From NCBI RefSeq assembly GCF_000242915.1, contig NZ_AFRZ01000001.1:1550001-1614000 (forward strand): a DNA stretch of 64,000 nucleotides, given 5' to 3'. This stretch comes from Sulfurimonas gotlandica GD1 (GTDB taxonomy: Bacteria > Campylobacterota > Campylobacteria > Campylobacterales > Sulfurimonadaceae). Position numbers and translations under genes: made by a program. The notes beneath the pieces were generated by a model. That model searched no databases and was not told where the DNA came from. It saw only the letters and a list, made by a program, of their open reading frames with translations. Below are positions 18,016 to 26,776 of the stretch, in pieces (the stretch's first letter is position 1; each line of letters starts with the position of its first letter).

Positions 18016-18683
18016 TATATATACTTCATGATGAGGCTTCAAAGAAAAGTCTTAGCATCAAGGGTGAACTGCATAAATATCTTGTTAAAATTCGTCGTCA
18101 TAGTGTAGGAGATGAGTTAAACTTCAGAAACAGAGATGATATAAAAACTCTTCATAAATATAGAGTAGTGCAGGTTGAATCAAGAGCTGTAGAGCTAGAA
18201 CTGATATCTTCCAAAGAAGAGATAACTCAGAGTGACAAGCAGCTGCATATTGCTTGGTGTGTAATAGACGCCAAATCAATAGAAAAAGTTTTACCATCAC
18301 TAAATGAGATAGGTGTTGAGAAGATTTCTTTTATCTATTGTGACAGAAGTCAAAATAATATAAAGTTAGACTTTAAAAGGTTTGAGAGAATCTTAGAAGC
18401 TTCGATGCAACAGTGTGGGCGAAGTTCCTATATGGAGTTTGATACATATAAAAGCATCAAAGAATTTATAACAGAGTTTGAAGATGTAAAAGTTTTTGAT
18501 TTTTGCGACAATATTTTAGACTCAGATGCTGATTTTGAGAGAGTATTAGTCGGCTGTGAAGGCGGCTTTTCACAAGTTGAGAGAGAACTTTTATCAAAGA
18601 AAGAAAACTTTAGACTTGATACTCCTATGGTTCTTCGTTCTGAAAGTGCTGCGGTAGCGATAGCAAGTAAGATTTTACTTTAA
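18000..18683 (+). CDS. rsmE: 16S rRNA (uracil1498-N3)-methyltransferase RsmE
   Basis: SPOUT-class methyltransferase. Seen: N-terminal PUA-like part (HKYLVKIRRHSVGDEL), the KSIEKVLPSLNEIGVEKISFIYCDRSQ strand region, and the knot motifs VGCEGGFS and LRSESAAVAIASKI. The usual GPEGG is GCEGG here. Length 227 is normal. The ATG lies inside the preceding membrane-protein gene; a 16-bp overlap implies coupling. Confidence 0.93.
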   Translation: MDVDLIYILHDEASKKSLSIKGELHKYLVKIRRHSVGDELNFRNRDDIKTLHKYRVVQVESRAVELELISSKEEITQSDKQLHIAWCVIDAKSIEKVLPSLNEIGVEKISFIYCDRSQNNIKLDFKRFERILEASMQQCGRSSYMEFDTYKSIKEFITEFEDVKVFDFCDNILDSDADFERVLVGCEGGFSQVERELLSKKENFRLDTPMVLRSESAAVAIASKILL

Positions 18684-18701
18684 AATTAAGAAATATTTTG
18701 A

Positions 18702-18707
18702 TATAAT
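18702..18707 (+). promoter_or_regulatory. candidate -10 box (TATAAT) for rpmE
   Basis: TATAAT preceded by TGA, 82 bases upstream of the rpmE ATG, giving a leader of about 75 nt. Confidence 0.55.
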
Positions 18708-18719
18708 TCGGGTTCCAAA

Positions 18720-18739
18720 AATCCGCACCCATACGGATT
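18720..18739 (+). promoter_or_regulatory. hairpin in the rpmE leader
   Basis: AATCCG / CGGATT six-base stem with an eight-base loop, between the -10 box and the rpmE ribosome site. A candidate for ribosomal-protein L31 autoregulation by leader binding, as known in other phyla; small and unproven. Confidence 0.35.
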
Positions 18740-18789
18740 AAAAAAATATATAGATATTCGCACATTAACGAGTATCAAAAGGCAATAAA

Positions 18790-18990
18790 ATGAAAAAAGA
18801 TCTTCACCCTAACTTAGTAACTTGCGCAGTGTCTTGTGCATGTGGAAACAGCTTTGAAACAAAAAGCCAAACTGACGCAATGCGTATTGATATCTGTAAT
18901 GAGTGTCACCCATTCTTCACAGGTTCTGAGAGAATGGTAGATACTGCTGGTAGAATTGAGAAATTCAACGCACGTTACGCTAAGAAATAG
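18790..18990 (+). CDS. rpmE: 50S ribosomal protein L31, zinc-binding form
   Basis: 66-residue L31 beginning MKKDLHPN. The zinc ligands are visible as C16 and C18 (SCACGN) plus C36 and C39 (CNECHPF), so this is the zinc-containing (C+) form rather than the zinc-free paralogue. AAAAGG lies upstream of the ATG. rsmI begins four bases after the stop. Confidence 0.97.
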   Translation: MKKDLHPNLVTCAVSCACGNSFETKSQTDAMRIDICNECHPFFTGSERMVDTAGRIEKFNARYAKK

Positions 18991-18993
18991 TAA

Positions 18994-19812
18994 TTGCTAC
19001 AATTTGTTCCAACTCCGATTGGAAACATTGGCGATATATCGCTTAGAGCTATCGAAGCTCTAAGTAACGCTGATACTCTACTTTGCGAAGATACTCGCGT
19101 TACAAAAAAACTTATACATATTCTAAAAGAGAGATACAACACTGTTTTTAAACAAGATCAGCAGTTTATATCTTTGCACTCACACAATGAAAAATCTTTT
19201 GTTGAAAAATTAGAACCATCTTTTTTTGAGCAAAATATTGTTTACGCTTCAGACGCAGGTATGCCAGGTATAAGCGATCCTGGACAACTCTTAATTAAAT
19301 ATGCATTGGAAAATGATGTAAAATATGATGTACTTCCTGGGGCAAATGCACTTCTGACAGCTTTTGTTGCTAGTGGCTTTGTAGAGACACAGATGCTGTT
19401 TTGGGGCTTTTTACCACACAAGGGGAAAGATAGAGCTACTTCACTTCAAGGTGCACTTCATAGTGGATATACAACTGTGCTATATGAATCACCACATAGA
19501 TTGGAGAAGCTGCTTCTTGAGATAAAAGAAGAAGAGCCTTCTAGAAAGATATTTTTAGCAAAAGAGCTAACTAAAAAGTATCAAAACTATTTTAGTGGCA
19601 CAGCAGAAGAAATCTTAAGTGCGTTAAATGACAATATTCGTGGTGAGTGGGTTGTTGTAATTGAAGCCGGCGAGATACATAACAGCAGTGCTGTTTCACA
19701 AACTGACATTTTGGAACTTGACTTGCCAAAAAAAATACAAGCAAAACTTATTTCTAAAATAACAGGTGAAAATACAAAGTCTTGTTACCAAAGACTGCTA
19801 AAACTACAATAA
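18994..19812 (+). CDS. rsmI: 16S rRNA (cytidine1402-2'-O)-methyltransferase RsmI
   Basis: Tetrapyrrole-methylase-fold enzyme that 2'-O-methylates C1402. Seen: FVPTPIGNIGDISLRAIEAL at the N-terminus, the CEDTRVTKKL motif, SDAGMPGISDPG, LPGANALLTA and the YESPHRL motif. Start is TTG 18994, three bases after the rpmE TAG; the family N-terminus supports it. Length 272. Confidence 0.96.
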   Translation: MLQFVPTPIGNIGDISLRAIEALSNADTLLCEDTRVTKKLIHILKERYNTVFKQDQQFISLHSHNEKSFVEKLEPSFFEQNIVYASDAGMPGISDPGQLLIKYALENDVKYDVLPGANALLTAFVASGFVETQMLFWGFLPHKGKDRATSLQGALHSGYTTVLYESPHRLEKLLLEIKEEEPSRKIFLAKELTKKYQNYFSGTAEEILSALNDNIRGEWVVVIEAGEIHNSSAVSQTDILELDLPKKIQAKLISKITGENTKSCYQRLLKLQ

Positions 19813-19848
19813 AAATAATAAACTAACTCTATTATCACTTTTTTTTGC

Positions 19849-19854
19849 TAAAAT
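19849..19854 (+). promoter_or_regulatory. -10 box (TAAAAT) placed for a leaderless rlmB transcript
   Basis: A T-tract, then TGCTAAAAT; the box ends six bases before the ATG at 19861. With a normal 6-7 base spacing, transcription would begin at the A of the start codon. There is no Shine-Dalgarno. Confidence 0.45.
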
Positions 19855-19860
19855 GTCTTC

Positions 19861-20541
19861 ATGTTAATTTATGCTAAACAACCAGTCCAATATATAATAA
19901 AAAATTATCCAAATAAGATAAGAACTCTCTATCTTGCAAAAGACGTTGATAAAAAAGAGTATTCTGAATTAATGAAGATGAATTTTGAAGTAAAACGTAT
20001 ACCTGCAGATGCTGCAGGTAAGATGTGTAAGAATGCTAATCATCAAGGCATCCTAGCTGAAGTGGATGATTATGAACTACACCCATTTAACTCTTTTTTG
20101 GACAAAGATTTCGTTCTAGTTCTCTCCGGCTTAACAGATGTTGGAAATATTGGTGCAATCGTTAGAACTGCTTATGCGCTTGGTGTAGAAGCAATCGTAG
20201 CGTGTGGAATTAAAAAATTAAACTTTGAACCTGTCATGAGAACTAGCACCGGCGCTCTGTTTGATATGCCTTTTGCCTTGCAGCATAATATACATGATGT
20301 TATGAATGATTTAAAAACATCCGGCTTTTGCATCTATGGTGCAGATATGGGTGGAACAGACATAAGAGATGTGAAGATAAAACAAAAGAGAGCTTTAGTT
20401 TTAGGAAATGAAGGAGAAGGTTTAACTTCTCGTATAGTCTCAAAACTAGATGAAGTTGTTAGTATACAAATGTCACATGATTTTGATTCTTTAAATGTTA
20501 GTGTGGCAGGAGCTATTTTGATGGATAGGATGAGAATATGA
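19861..20541 (+). CDS. rlmB: TrmH/SpoU family rRNA 2'-O-methyltransferase (RlmB-like)
   Basis: SPOUT methyltransferase of the TrmH family, most likely modifying G2251 of 23S rRNA. Motif 1 (GNIGAIVRTAYALG), motif 2 (LVLGNEGEGL) and motif 3 (SLNVSVAGAILM) are all seen. At 226 residues it is slightly shorter than E. coli RlmB. The exact target base is by family analogy. It shares a 4-bp ATGA overlap with the next gene. Confidence 0.9.
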   Translation: MLIYAKQPVQYIIKNYPNKIRTLYLAKDVDKKEYSELMKMNFEVKRIPADAAGKMCKNANHQGILAEVDDYELHPFNSFLDKDFVLVLSGLTDVGNIGAIVRTAYALGVEAIVACGIKKLNFEPVMRTSTGALFDMPFALQHNIHDVMNDLKTSGFCIYGADMGGTDIRDVKIKQKRALVLGNEGEGLTSRIVSKLDEVVSIQMSHDFDSLNVSVAGAILMDRMRI

Positions 20542-21314
20542 GTGATGGACTTAGTAAGTTAAAAAGTATTGGTGCTCAAAAGATACATGAGCAAACCCAT
20601 ATAGCAAGACAGCATGTTCAAGCTGTGCTTCATGAAACTTTTGATGATCTTACTAAGATTCATCTTTTAGGTTTTATCTCAATTTTAGAGAGAGAATATA
20701 GCGTAGATTTGAGTGATCTAAAAGAAAAAGCTAAAATTTTTTATGCTGGAGAGAACTTATCTGATGAGCAGGATACAAAAGTTTTCGTATCACCTAAAAA
20801 GAAAAAAAATTATACACTTGTTTATATAGTAGTTGTTGCAGTAATATTTGCAGTAGCTGTCTCATTTACTCTAGACCTAACATCAACTGCATCAGACAAG
20901 TCTAAAAATCATGTAATTGATAATAGAGCAATAAACCATGCCAAAGACAGTATGTCTCAAAATGCTACAGTAGAAGAGATAAATGCTACTATACCTGTGG
21001 TTGTTGAGACAGAACCTGAACCAATAGAGATTGTAAAATCTTTTAAAATTATTACTTCATCACAGCTTTGGATAGGTTATATAGATTTATCAACATATAA
21101 AAAAAATCAAAAACTTTTTACGGGTGAGTTAGATCTTGATCCTAATAAAGACTGGATATTAACACTTGGACACGGTTATGTTAAAGTTGAGCTAAACGGA
21201 GAGGTCACAGAGTTCAAAGAAAAATTAAACATTAGACTTCTGTACAAAGATTCGAAATTATCAAAGATAAGTTTTAAAGAGTTTAAAGAATTAAACAAAG
21301 GTAGTAAATGGTAA
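20538..21314 (+). CDS. bitopic membrane protein with RodZ-like layout
   Basis: 258 residues: a helical cytoplasmic N-domain (about 1-70; IHEQTHIARQHVQAVLHE... LGFISILEREY) that resembles the degenerate helix-turn-helix of RodZ; a Lys-rich stop-transfer; one membrane helix (93-112); a flexible periplasmic linker; and a C-terminal beta domain (about 165-258). RodZ similarity is in layout only, so a cell-shape role is a guess. It overlaps rlmB by 4 bp and the next gene by 7 bp; this pair follows rlmB in C. jejuni too (from memory, Cj0152c/Cj0151c). Confidence 0.75.
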   Translation: MSDGLSKLKSIGAQKIHEQTHIARQHVQAVLHETFDDLTKIHLLGFISILEREYSVDLSDLKEKAKIFYAGENLSDEQDTKVFVSPKKKKNYTLVYIVVVAVIFAVAVSFTLDLTSTASDKSKNHVIDNRAINHAKDSMSQNATVEEINATIPVVVETEPEPIEIVKSFKIITSSQLWIGYIDLSTYKKNQKLFTGELDLDPNKDWILTLGHGYVKVELNGEVTEFKEKLNIRLLYKDSKLSKISFKEFKELNKGSKW

Positions 21315-22144
21315 AAGTCTTTTTTGCCATCCTACTCGCTTTTTCTATATCGTTAGGTGATGAAGTAAAAGAAGTAGATCTTTTAACACAAAAAATACAA
21401 ACTCTTATAGAACCACAAGTTTATAAGCAAAACAGTGCATATATAGATATTATATTTTCTCCTAAATCAGACTACTATTCAGGAGATAGAGTAGATGCTG
21501 TAAAAATTATACAGACACTAAAAGATAATGGACTTTTAAATCTATTTTTTGAAAAACCAAGTGAGGTGACACTGCATTTTAAAACGAGTGGCTCACCTCT
21601 GTTTTTTGTAAAAATTATGGGTGATACTCTAAATAACATAGGTTATTACAGATATGTAACAGAGGAATCAAACCTTAATAGCTCAGAGTTTACTTGGACT
21701 ATCAATTTAACTTCAGAGTATGCCACTGACCCTCTTATACTTCAACAAGAACTTTCTAAAAGTGGTTGTAATATTGTAAATATATATAGAAATTCTCCAA
21801 CAGACTGGACATACGTGGTTGACATGAGAGATGGTGAGTTAAATGTTGAAACTCTTATGGATGGTATGGAAGTAAAATTAAAAAGATCTCTATATGCTAA
21901 ATGGATAAATGTTTCACAAGTTAAAAAGCTATTAATTACATCTTCACCAAGAAATAGTTGGTATCCGTACATTGCTCTTTATGACAGCTCTTTGCATCTA
22001 TTAAAGGTGATAAAAAGAGATAGTAAGAGAAGTAATATATCACTAAAATTTAAAGATAATGTACACTACGTAAAAATTTCAGATATTTACACTCTCAAAA
22101 ATATACGTGATGACCTCGTTTTAACTCCCATAGGTGCAAGATAG
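21308..22144 (+). CDS. conserved periplasmic protein, unknown
   Basis: 278 residues with a signal peptide (cleavage near LGDEV, about residue 18) and an otherwise beta-rich periplasmic body without membrane segments. The lone Cys near 154 and the TWTINL/DWTYVVDM strands show no known motif. It overlaps the preceding bitopic membrane protein by 7 bp, so the two are probably made together and may interact in the periplasm. Start ATG 21308. Confidence 0.75.
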   Translation: MVKVFFAILLAFSISLGDEVKEVDLLTQKIQTLIEPQVYKQNSAYIDIIFSPKSDYYSGDRVDAVKIIQTLKDNGLLNLFFEKPSEVTLHFKTSGSPLFFVKIMGDTLNNIGYYRYVTEESNLNSSEFTWTINLTSEYATDPLILQQELSKSGCNIVNIYRNSPTDWTYVVDMRDGELNVETLMDGMEVKLKRSLYAKWINVSQVKKLLITSSPRNSWYPYIALYDSSLHLLKVIKRDSKRSNISLKFKDNVHYVKISDIYTLKNIRDDLVLTPIGAR

Positions 22145-22179
22145 ATAAATTATATTAGTAAAGTATAAACATTTTTCGC

Positions 22180-22185
22180 TAAAAT
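22180..22185 (+). promoter_or_regulatory. candidate -10 box (TAAAAT) for the aminotransferase-hom operon
   Basis: TTTTTCGCTAAAAT, 30 bases before the preferred ATG; T-tract before the box is typical for the phylum. Confidence 0.45.
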
Positions 22186-22214
22186 ACCATCAATAATTTA
22201 ACCAGGAATATTTG

Positions 22215-23435
22215 ATGTTTGATGAAATACAGTTTGACAGAATAAAAAAGTTACCGGAGTATGTTTTTGCTGAGGTAAATGGGCTTAAAATGGCTGCACG
22301 TAGAGCAGGTGCAGATGTTATTGATTTTTCAATGGGAAATCCTGACGGAGATACCCCAGAACACATTAGAGAAAAGCTTATTGAGTCTGCCCAAAAAACA
22401 AAAACTCATGGTTACTCTACTTCAATAGGTATTCCTAAACTTCTTATAGCAATCTCAGATTGGTATAAAAGAAGATATGACTGCGATTTAGATCCAATGA
22501 AAGAGTGTGTCGCTACGATTGGTTCTAAAGAGGGTTATGCACATTTAACTTATGCTATTACAAACCCAGGTGATGTTGCTGTTATGCCAGATCCTACTTA
22601 CCCTATTCATGAATTTTCTTTTATCTTAGCAGGTGGTAATGTTGTTAAGTTTGCAATTGAGTTTGATGAAGATTATAAAGTTAAAGAAGATAAATTTTTT
22701 GAAGATTTAACAAGAGTTTTTAGAGAATGCTCACCAAAACCAAAATATGTCTTAGTTAACTTTCCTCATAATCCGACAACAGCAACAGTGACACAAGAAT
22801 TTTATGTTCGTTTAGTTGCTATGGCAAAAGAGAAAAGATTTTATATTATAAGTGATATAGCATATGGAGATATCAGTTTTGACGGTTATGTAACACCTTC
22901 AATTATGAGTGTTCCAGGAGCAAAAGATGTTGCTGTTGAGAGTTTCACTCTTTCAAAAAGTTATAACATGGCGGGTTGGCGTGTTGGCTTCTTTGTTGGA
23001 AATAAAAAGCTAATTGGTGCTCTTCAAAAAATCAAATCTTGGTTGGACTATGGAATGTTTACTCCTATTCAAGTTGCAGCTACAGTTGCATTAAATGGAG
23101 ACCAGCAATGTGTGAAAGATATTACCGATAAGTATAACCATCGTCAGGAAATACTCTTAGAAGCATTCAATAGAGCAGGTTGGCATATGCGAAAAAATCA
23201 GGCGAGTATGTTCGTTTGGGCAAAATTGCCTGAATGTTGTGCGCATTTAGGTTCGTTAGAGTTTTCAAAAAGACTTCTAACTGAGGCTGGTGTTGCAGTA
23301 GCTCCTGGAATAGGTTTCGGTGAGGCTGGTGAAGGATATGTTCGTATTGCTCTAATTGAAAACGACAACCGTATTCGTCAAGCAGCAAGAAATATCAAAG
23401 AGTTTTTAAAACAGTTTCAAGAAGAAGAGAAGTAG
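22215..23435 (+). CDS. PLP-dependent aminotransferase, alanine/LL-DAP aminotransferase class
   Basis: Fold-type I aminotransferase, class I/II, 406 residues. Seen: SMGNPDGDTPEHI, the GSKEGYAHL loop, PDPTYPIHEF, the NFPHNPTT motif, and the PLP lysine in SKSYNMAGWRVGF. It belongs to the group annotated as AlaC or LL-diaminopimelate aminotransferase; which amino acid it makes is not decidable by eye. ATG 22215 is chosen over a TTG one codon upstream, because AGGA stands eight bases before it. hom follows by one base, so a role in the aspartate family of amino acids is likely. Confidence 0.9.
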   Translation: MFDEIQFDRIKKLPEYVFAEVNGLKMAARRAGADVIDFSMGNPDGDTPEHIREKLIESAQKTKTHGYSTSIGIPKLLIAISDWYKRRYDCDLDPMKECVATIGSKEGYAHLTYAITNPGDVAVMPDPTYPIHEFSFILAGGNVVKFAIEFDEDYKVKEDKFFEDLTRVFRECSPKPKYVLVNFPHNPTTATVTQEFYVRLVAMAKEKRFYIISDIAYGDISFDGYVTPSIMSVPGAKDVAVESFTLSKSYNMAGWRVGFFVGNKKLIGALQKIKSWLDYGMFTPIQVAATVALNGDQQCVKDITDKYNHRQEILLEAFNRAGWHMRKNQASMFVWAKLPECCAHLGSLEFSKRLLTEAGVAVAPGIGFGEAGEGYVRIALIENDNRIRQAARNIKEFLKQFQEEEK

Positions 23436-23436
23436 A

Positions 23437-24696
23437 ATGATTAAAGTAGGAATAATAGGCGTTGGAACTGTTGGAACAAGTGTAGTAAATATTTTAAAAG
23501 ACAATGCTGATGTTATTTCTGCTCGTGCCGGTCAAGACATAGTTGTTAAGAGTGGAGTTGTTAAAAATCTTTCTAAAGATAGAGGTATAGATATAACACT
23601 TACAGACAACGTTGATGATATTTTAAATGACCCTGAAATAGATATAGTAGTAGAGCTTATGGGTGGAGTTGAAGAGCCGTTTGAAATTGTTAAACGTGCA
23701 CTAAAAAGTGGTAAAGCGGTAGTTACTGCAAACAAAGCACTTTTAGCATATCACCGTTATGAGCTTCAAAGTCTGGCAAATGATATTGCATTTGAGTATG
23801 AAGCTAGTGTTGCTGGCGGTATCCCTATTATCAATGCTCTTCGTGATGGATTATCTGCAAATCATATAGAGTCCATTATGGGAATTATGAATGGTACTTG
23901 TAACTATATGTTGACAAAGATGGCAAATGAAGGTGTTTCATATGACGCTATCTTAAAAGAAGCACAAGAGCTAGGTTATGCAGAATCTGATCCTACATTT
24001 GATGTTGGTGGATTTGATGCGGCGCATAAACTTCTCATTCTTGCTTCTATTGCTTATGGCATAGATGCAAAACCTGAAGATATCTTAATCGAAGGTATTG
24101 AGAATGTAACTTCAGATGATATAGCATTTGCAAAAGAGTTCGGTTATGCGATTAAGCTTTTAGGAATCGCAAAGAAAGATGGTAATGAAGTTGAGCTTAG
24201 AGTTCATGCTTGTCTAATTTCTAAAGATAAAATGATTGCTAAGATTGATGGTGTTATGAACGGAATCTCTGTTGTTGGAGATAAGGTTGGTGAAACACTA
24301 TACTATGGTCCTGGTGCTGGTGGGGATGCTACTGCAAGTGCTGTTGTCGCTAATATTATTGATATTGCCAGAAGTGGCAAATCTAGACCAATGCTTGGAT
24401 TTGATAAACCTTTAGAAGGCAAATTAACTCTAAAAGCAACCCAAGATATAAACTCAAAATACTATATTCGTATAAATGTTTCTGACCGTACAGGTGTGCT
24501 TGCAAAAATTACTAAAGTATTTGAAGAAAATAATATTTCTGTTGAGACTATGCTTCAGCGTCCAGCTACAGCAGCCTCAGCAAATCTTCTTTTTTCTACG
24601 CATATTGCACTAGAAAAAGATATTCAAAATATGATAAAAAGTATTGAAGCATTAGAATTTGTAAACATGACTCCGGTGATGATTAGGATAGTATAA
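23437..24696 (+). CDS. hom: homoserine dehydrogenase
   Basis: Reduces aspartate semialdehyde to homoserine for threonine and methionine. N-terminal NAD(P) motif VGIIGVGTVGTS, the catalytic region NGTCNYMLTKM and AQELGYAESDPTFDVGGFDAAHKL, and a C-terminal ACT domain (about 345-419, RINVSDRTGVLAKI), which usually gives threonine feedback control. Length 419 is standard. Cotranscribed with the aminotransferase. Confidence 0.97.
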   Translation: MIKVGIIGVGTVGTSVVNILKDNADVISARAGQDIVVKSGVVKNLSKDRGIDITLTDNVDDILNDPEIDIVVELMGGVEEPFEIVKRALKSGKAVVTANKALLAYHRYELQSLANDIAFEYEASVAGGIPIINALRDGLSANHIESIMGIMNGTCNYMLTKMANEGVSYDAILKEAQELGYAESDPTFDVGGFDAAHKLLILASIAYGIDAKPEDILIEGIENVTSDDIAFAKEFGYAIKLLGIAKKDGNEVELRVHACLISKDKMIAKIDGVMNGISVVGDKVGETLYYGPGAGGDATASAVVANIIDIARSGKSRPMLGFDKPLEGKLTLKATQDINSKYYIRINVSDRTGVLAKITKVFEENNISVETMLQRPATAASANLLFSTHIALEKDIQNMIKSIEALEFVNMTPVMIRIV

Positions 24697-24705
24697 AGGA
24701 CTATT

Positions 24706-26775
24706 ATGGAAAATATTGAGACAATAGACAGCGTATGTACTTACTGTGGGGTTGGTTGTGACATAGCAGCCAACGTTGATACCAAAGAGAATAAAATTAA
24801 GAGTATATTTGCACATCCAGATGGTGTAGTTTCTCAAGGTAAACTTTGTATAAAGGGTAAGTATGGCTTTGACTTTGTCGATGCTCCAGATAGACTTCGT
24901 ATTCCTCGTATCCGTAAAAGTTTCTTAGAAAAAAATCCGACAATTAAAGATGCTATAGGTTCATCTCTTGTTGAGTTAGATGATATTTGGTATGAGACAA
25001 ACTTGGATGATGCTACTACAGCGGCATCTATGAAATTAAAAGAGATTCAAGCCAACTATGGTCGTAAATCAATAGCGTCTATTGGTGGAGCTAGAACATC
25101 TTGTGAGTCTGTTTATCTTTTTCAAAAATTTACACGACATACGCTAAATAGCCCTCATGTGGACAATTGTGCTAGAGTTTGTCACTCTCCATCACTTAGT
25201 GGGATGAAACGTACTATAGGTGAGGGAGCTGCAACTAACCCTTACAACGATATTTATAATGCTGAGTTTATGATAGTTATAGGTTCAAACACTACAGAAG
25301 CTCATCCTATCATTGCAAACCGTATAATAGACGTTGCACGTGATCATGATAATTTAGCAGTTTTTGATATTCGTGAGATAAAGCTACATAGATTTTCTAA
25401 GTACAAAGGTATCATGCCACATGAAGCTAACCTACTTACTCTAAATATGCTTGCATATGTAATCATAGATGAAGAGTTATATGATGAATCTTTCTTAGAA
25501 AACCGTACTAAAGGATTTGATGATTTTAAAGAAAAAATCATGAATGACCCTTATGCTAACCCTAATTATTACAACGAAATAGAAGGCTATGAGTATCTTT
25601 CTAAAATGATAAGAAAAGTGGCTAGGGAGTATGCACTTAAAAAGTCCATGATTTTCTGGGGACTTGGTATCACTGAGCATATTGATGGTTCATACGCTGT
25701 TATGGCGATGGTGCACCTTGCACTTATGACTGGAAATATTGGAAAAAGTGGAGCAGGTCTTATGCCTCTTCGCGGTCAAAATAATGTTCAAGGTGCTTGT
25801 GATATGGGGATGCTTCCATATTTTGATCCAGATTATCAAGAACCAAAAGAGGTTGGTCTTATGACTCCTCAGTTAGTTGATGAAATGCTTGAAGATAAAG
25901 TAAAAGCAGTTTTAAATATTAGTGAAGATTTAACACATATACATCCAAATCTCAACAAAGTTAATAAGGCTTTTGAAAAGTTAGAACTTTTAATGGTTCA
26001 AGATTTGTTTATGACAGATGTAGCACAGAGAGCTGATATAGTTATTGGTGTAAAATCAGCGTATGAGAAAACAGGTGTATACATAAATGCTATGCGCCGT
26101 CTGCATCTTTCTCAACCACTTGTAAAATCAGACCTTCCAGATGACTGGGAAGTAATACAGTTAATGGATAACAAGATGGGCGGAGATGCCTCATATGTTA
26201 GTTCTGAGGAGATATGGAGAGAAGTTCAAAAGGTAGCTTATAGACGTTTTTCTGGAGCAGACTATCATAGACTTGAGAAACATCGTAAACGTGGACTTCA
26301 GTGGCCAGTACATACCGAAGACACACCTATACTTCATCAACTAGACTTCCGTACAGATGATGGATTAGGTCATTTTCACTATAACCAGTATAAACTTCGT
26401 GGAATGATAAAAGAGATAAAAGAGAAAAAACTTACAGGTTATCATTTAAGTACAGGTAGAACAATCGCTCACTATAATAATGCAGCACAAACTTCAAGAA
26501 GTGAAAGCTTAATGAAACGTTATGATGAAGATGTTTTACTGGTTTGTGAAGAAGATGCTGCGGACTTTACAAGTGACAGAGTTATTTTAAGAAGTGAATT
26601 TGGAGAAACAACGCCACTGACTATTAAAATAACAGATAAAGTTCAACCAAAAACATTGTTTTCGACATTCCATCATGCAAAAAGTAAAATCAATGCACTC
26701 TTTGGAGATGCACGAGACGAAGTTATTATGACTGCCGCATTTAAAACTATAAAAGTAGAAGTAATTAACTGCTAA
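24706..26775 (+). CDS. formate dehydrogenase-like molybdopterin oxidoreductase, Cys form
   Basis: A 689-residue relative of E. coli FdhF. Seen: 4Fe-4S ligands C11, C14, C18, C48; active-site C159-H160 (NCARVCHSPS), where many formate dehydrogenases have selenocysteine; and RGQNNVQGACDMG with the catalytic Arg. No twin-arginine signal, so it is cytoplasmic. Differences: the usual GE(N/D)P motif reads ISEDLTH, and the PxxxWxExxGT motif reads GVKSAYEKTGV, so cofactor or substrate contacts may differ. No beta or gamma subunit gene is nearby. AAGGA precedes the ATG. It stands between hom and yraN, which I recall as adjacent in C. jejuni, suggesting insertion. Confidence 0.85.
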   Translation: MENIETIDSVCTYCGVGCDIAANVDTKENKIKSIFAHPDGVVSQGKLCIKGKYGFDFVDAPDRLRIPRIRKSFLEKNPTIKDAIGSSLVELDDIWYETNLDDATTAASMKLKEIQANYGRKSIASIGGARTSCESVYLFQKFTRHTLNSPHVDNCARVCHSPSLSGMKRTIGEGAATNPYNDIYNAEFMIVIGSNTTEAHPIIANRIIDVARDHDNLAVFDIREIKLHRFSKYKGIMPHEANLLTLNMLAYVIIDEELYDESFLENRTKGFDDFKEKIMNDPYANPNYYNEIEGYEYLSKMIRKVAREYALKKSMIFWGLGITEHIDGSYAVMAMVHLALMTGNIGKSGAGLMPLRGQNNVQGACDMGMLPYFDPDYQEPKEVGLMTPQLVDEMLEDKVKAVLNISEDLTHIHPNLNKVNKAFEKLELLMVQDLFMTDVAQRADIVIGVKSAYEKTGVYINAMRRLHLSQPLVKSDLPDDWEVIQLMDNKMGGDASYVSSEEIWREVQKVAYRRFSGADYHRLEKHRKRGLQWPVHTEDTPILHQLDFRTDDGLGHFHYNQYKLRGMIKEIKEKKLTGYHLSTGRTIAHYNNAAQTSRSESLMKRYDEDVLLVCEEDAADFTSDRVILRSEFGETTPLTIKITDKVQPKTLFSTFHHAKSKINALFGDARDEVIMTAAFKTIKVEVINC

Positions 26776-26776
26776 T

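Noticed and set aside
24706-26775. Selenoprotein with in-frame TGA
   Set aside because: The active-site codon reads TGT (Cys159), so no selenocysteine insertion is needed.
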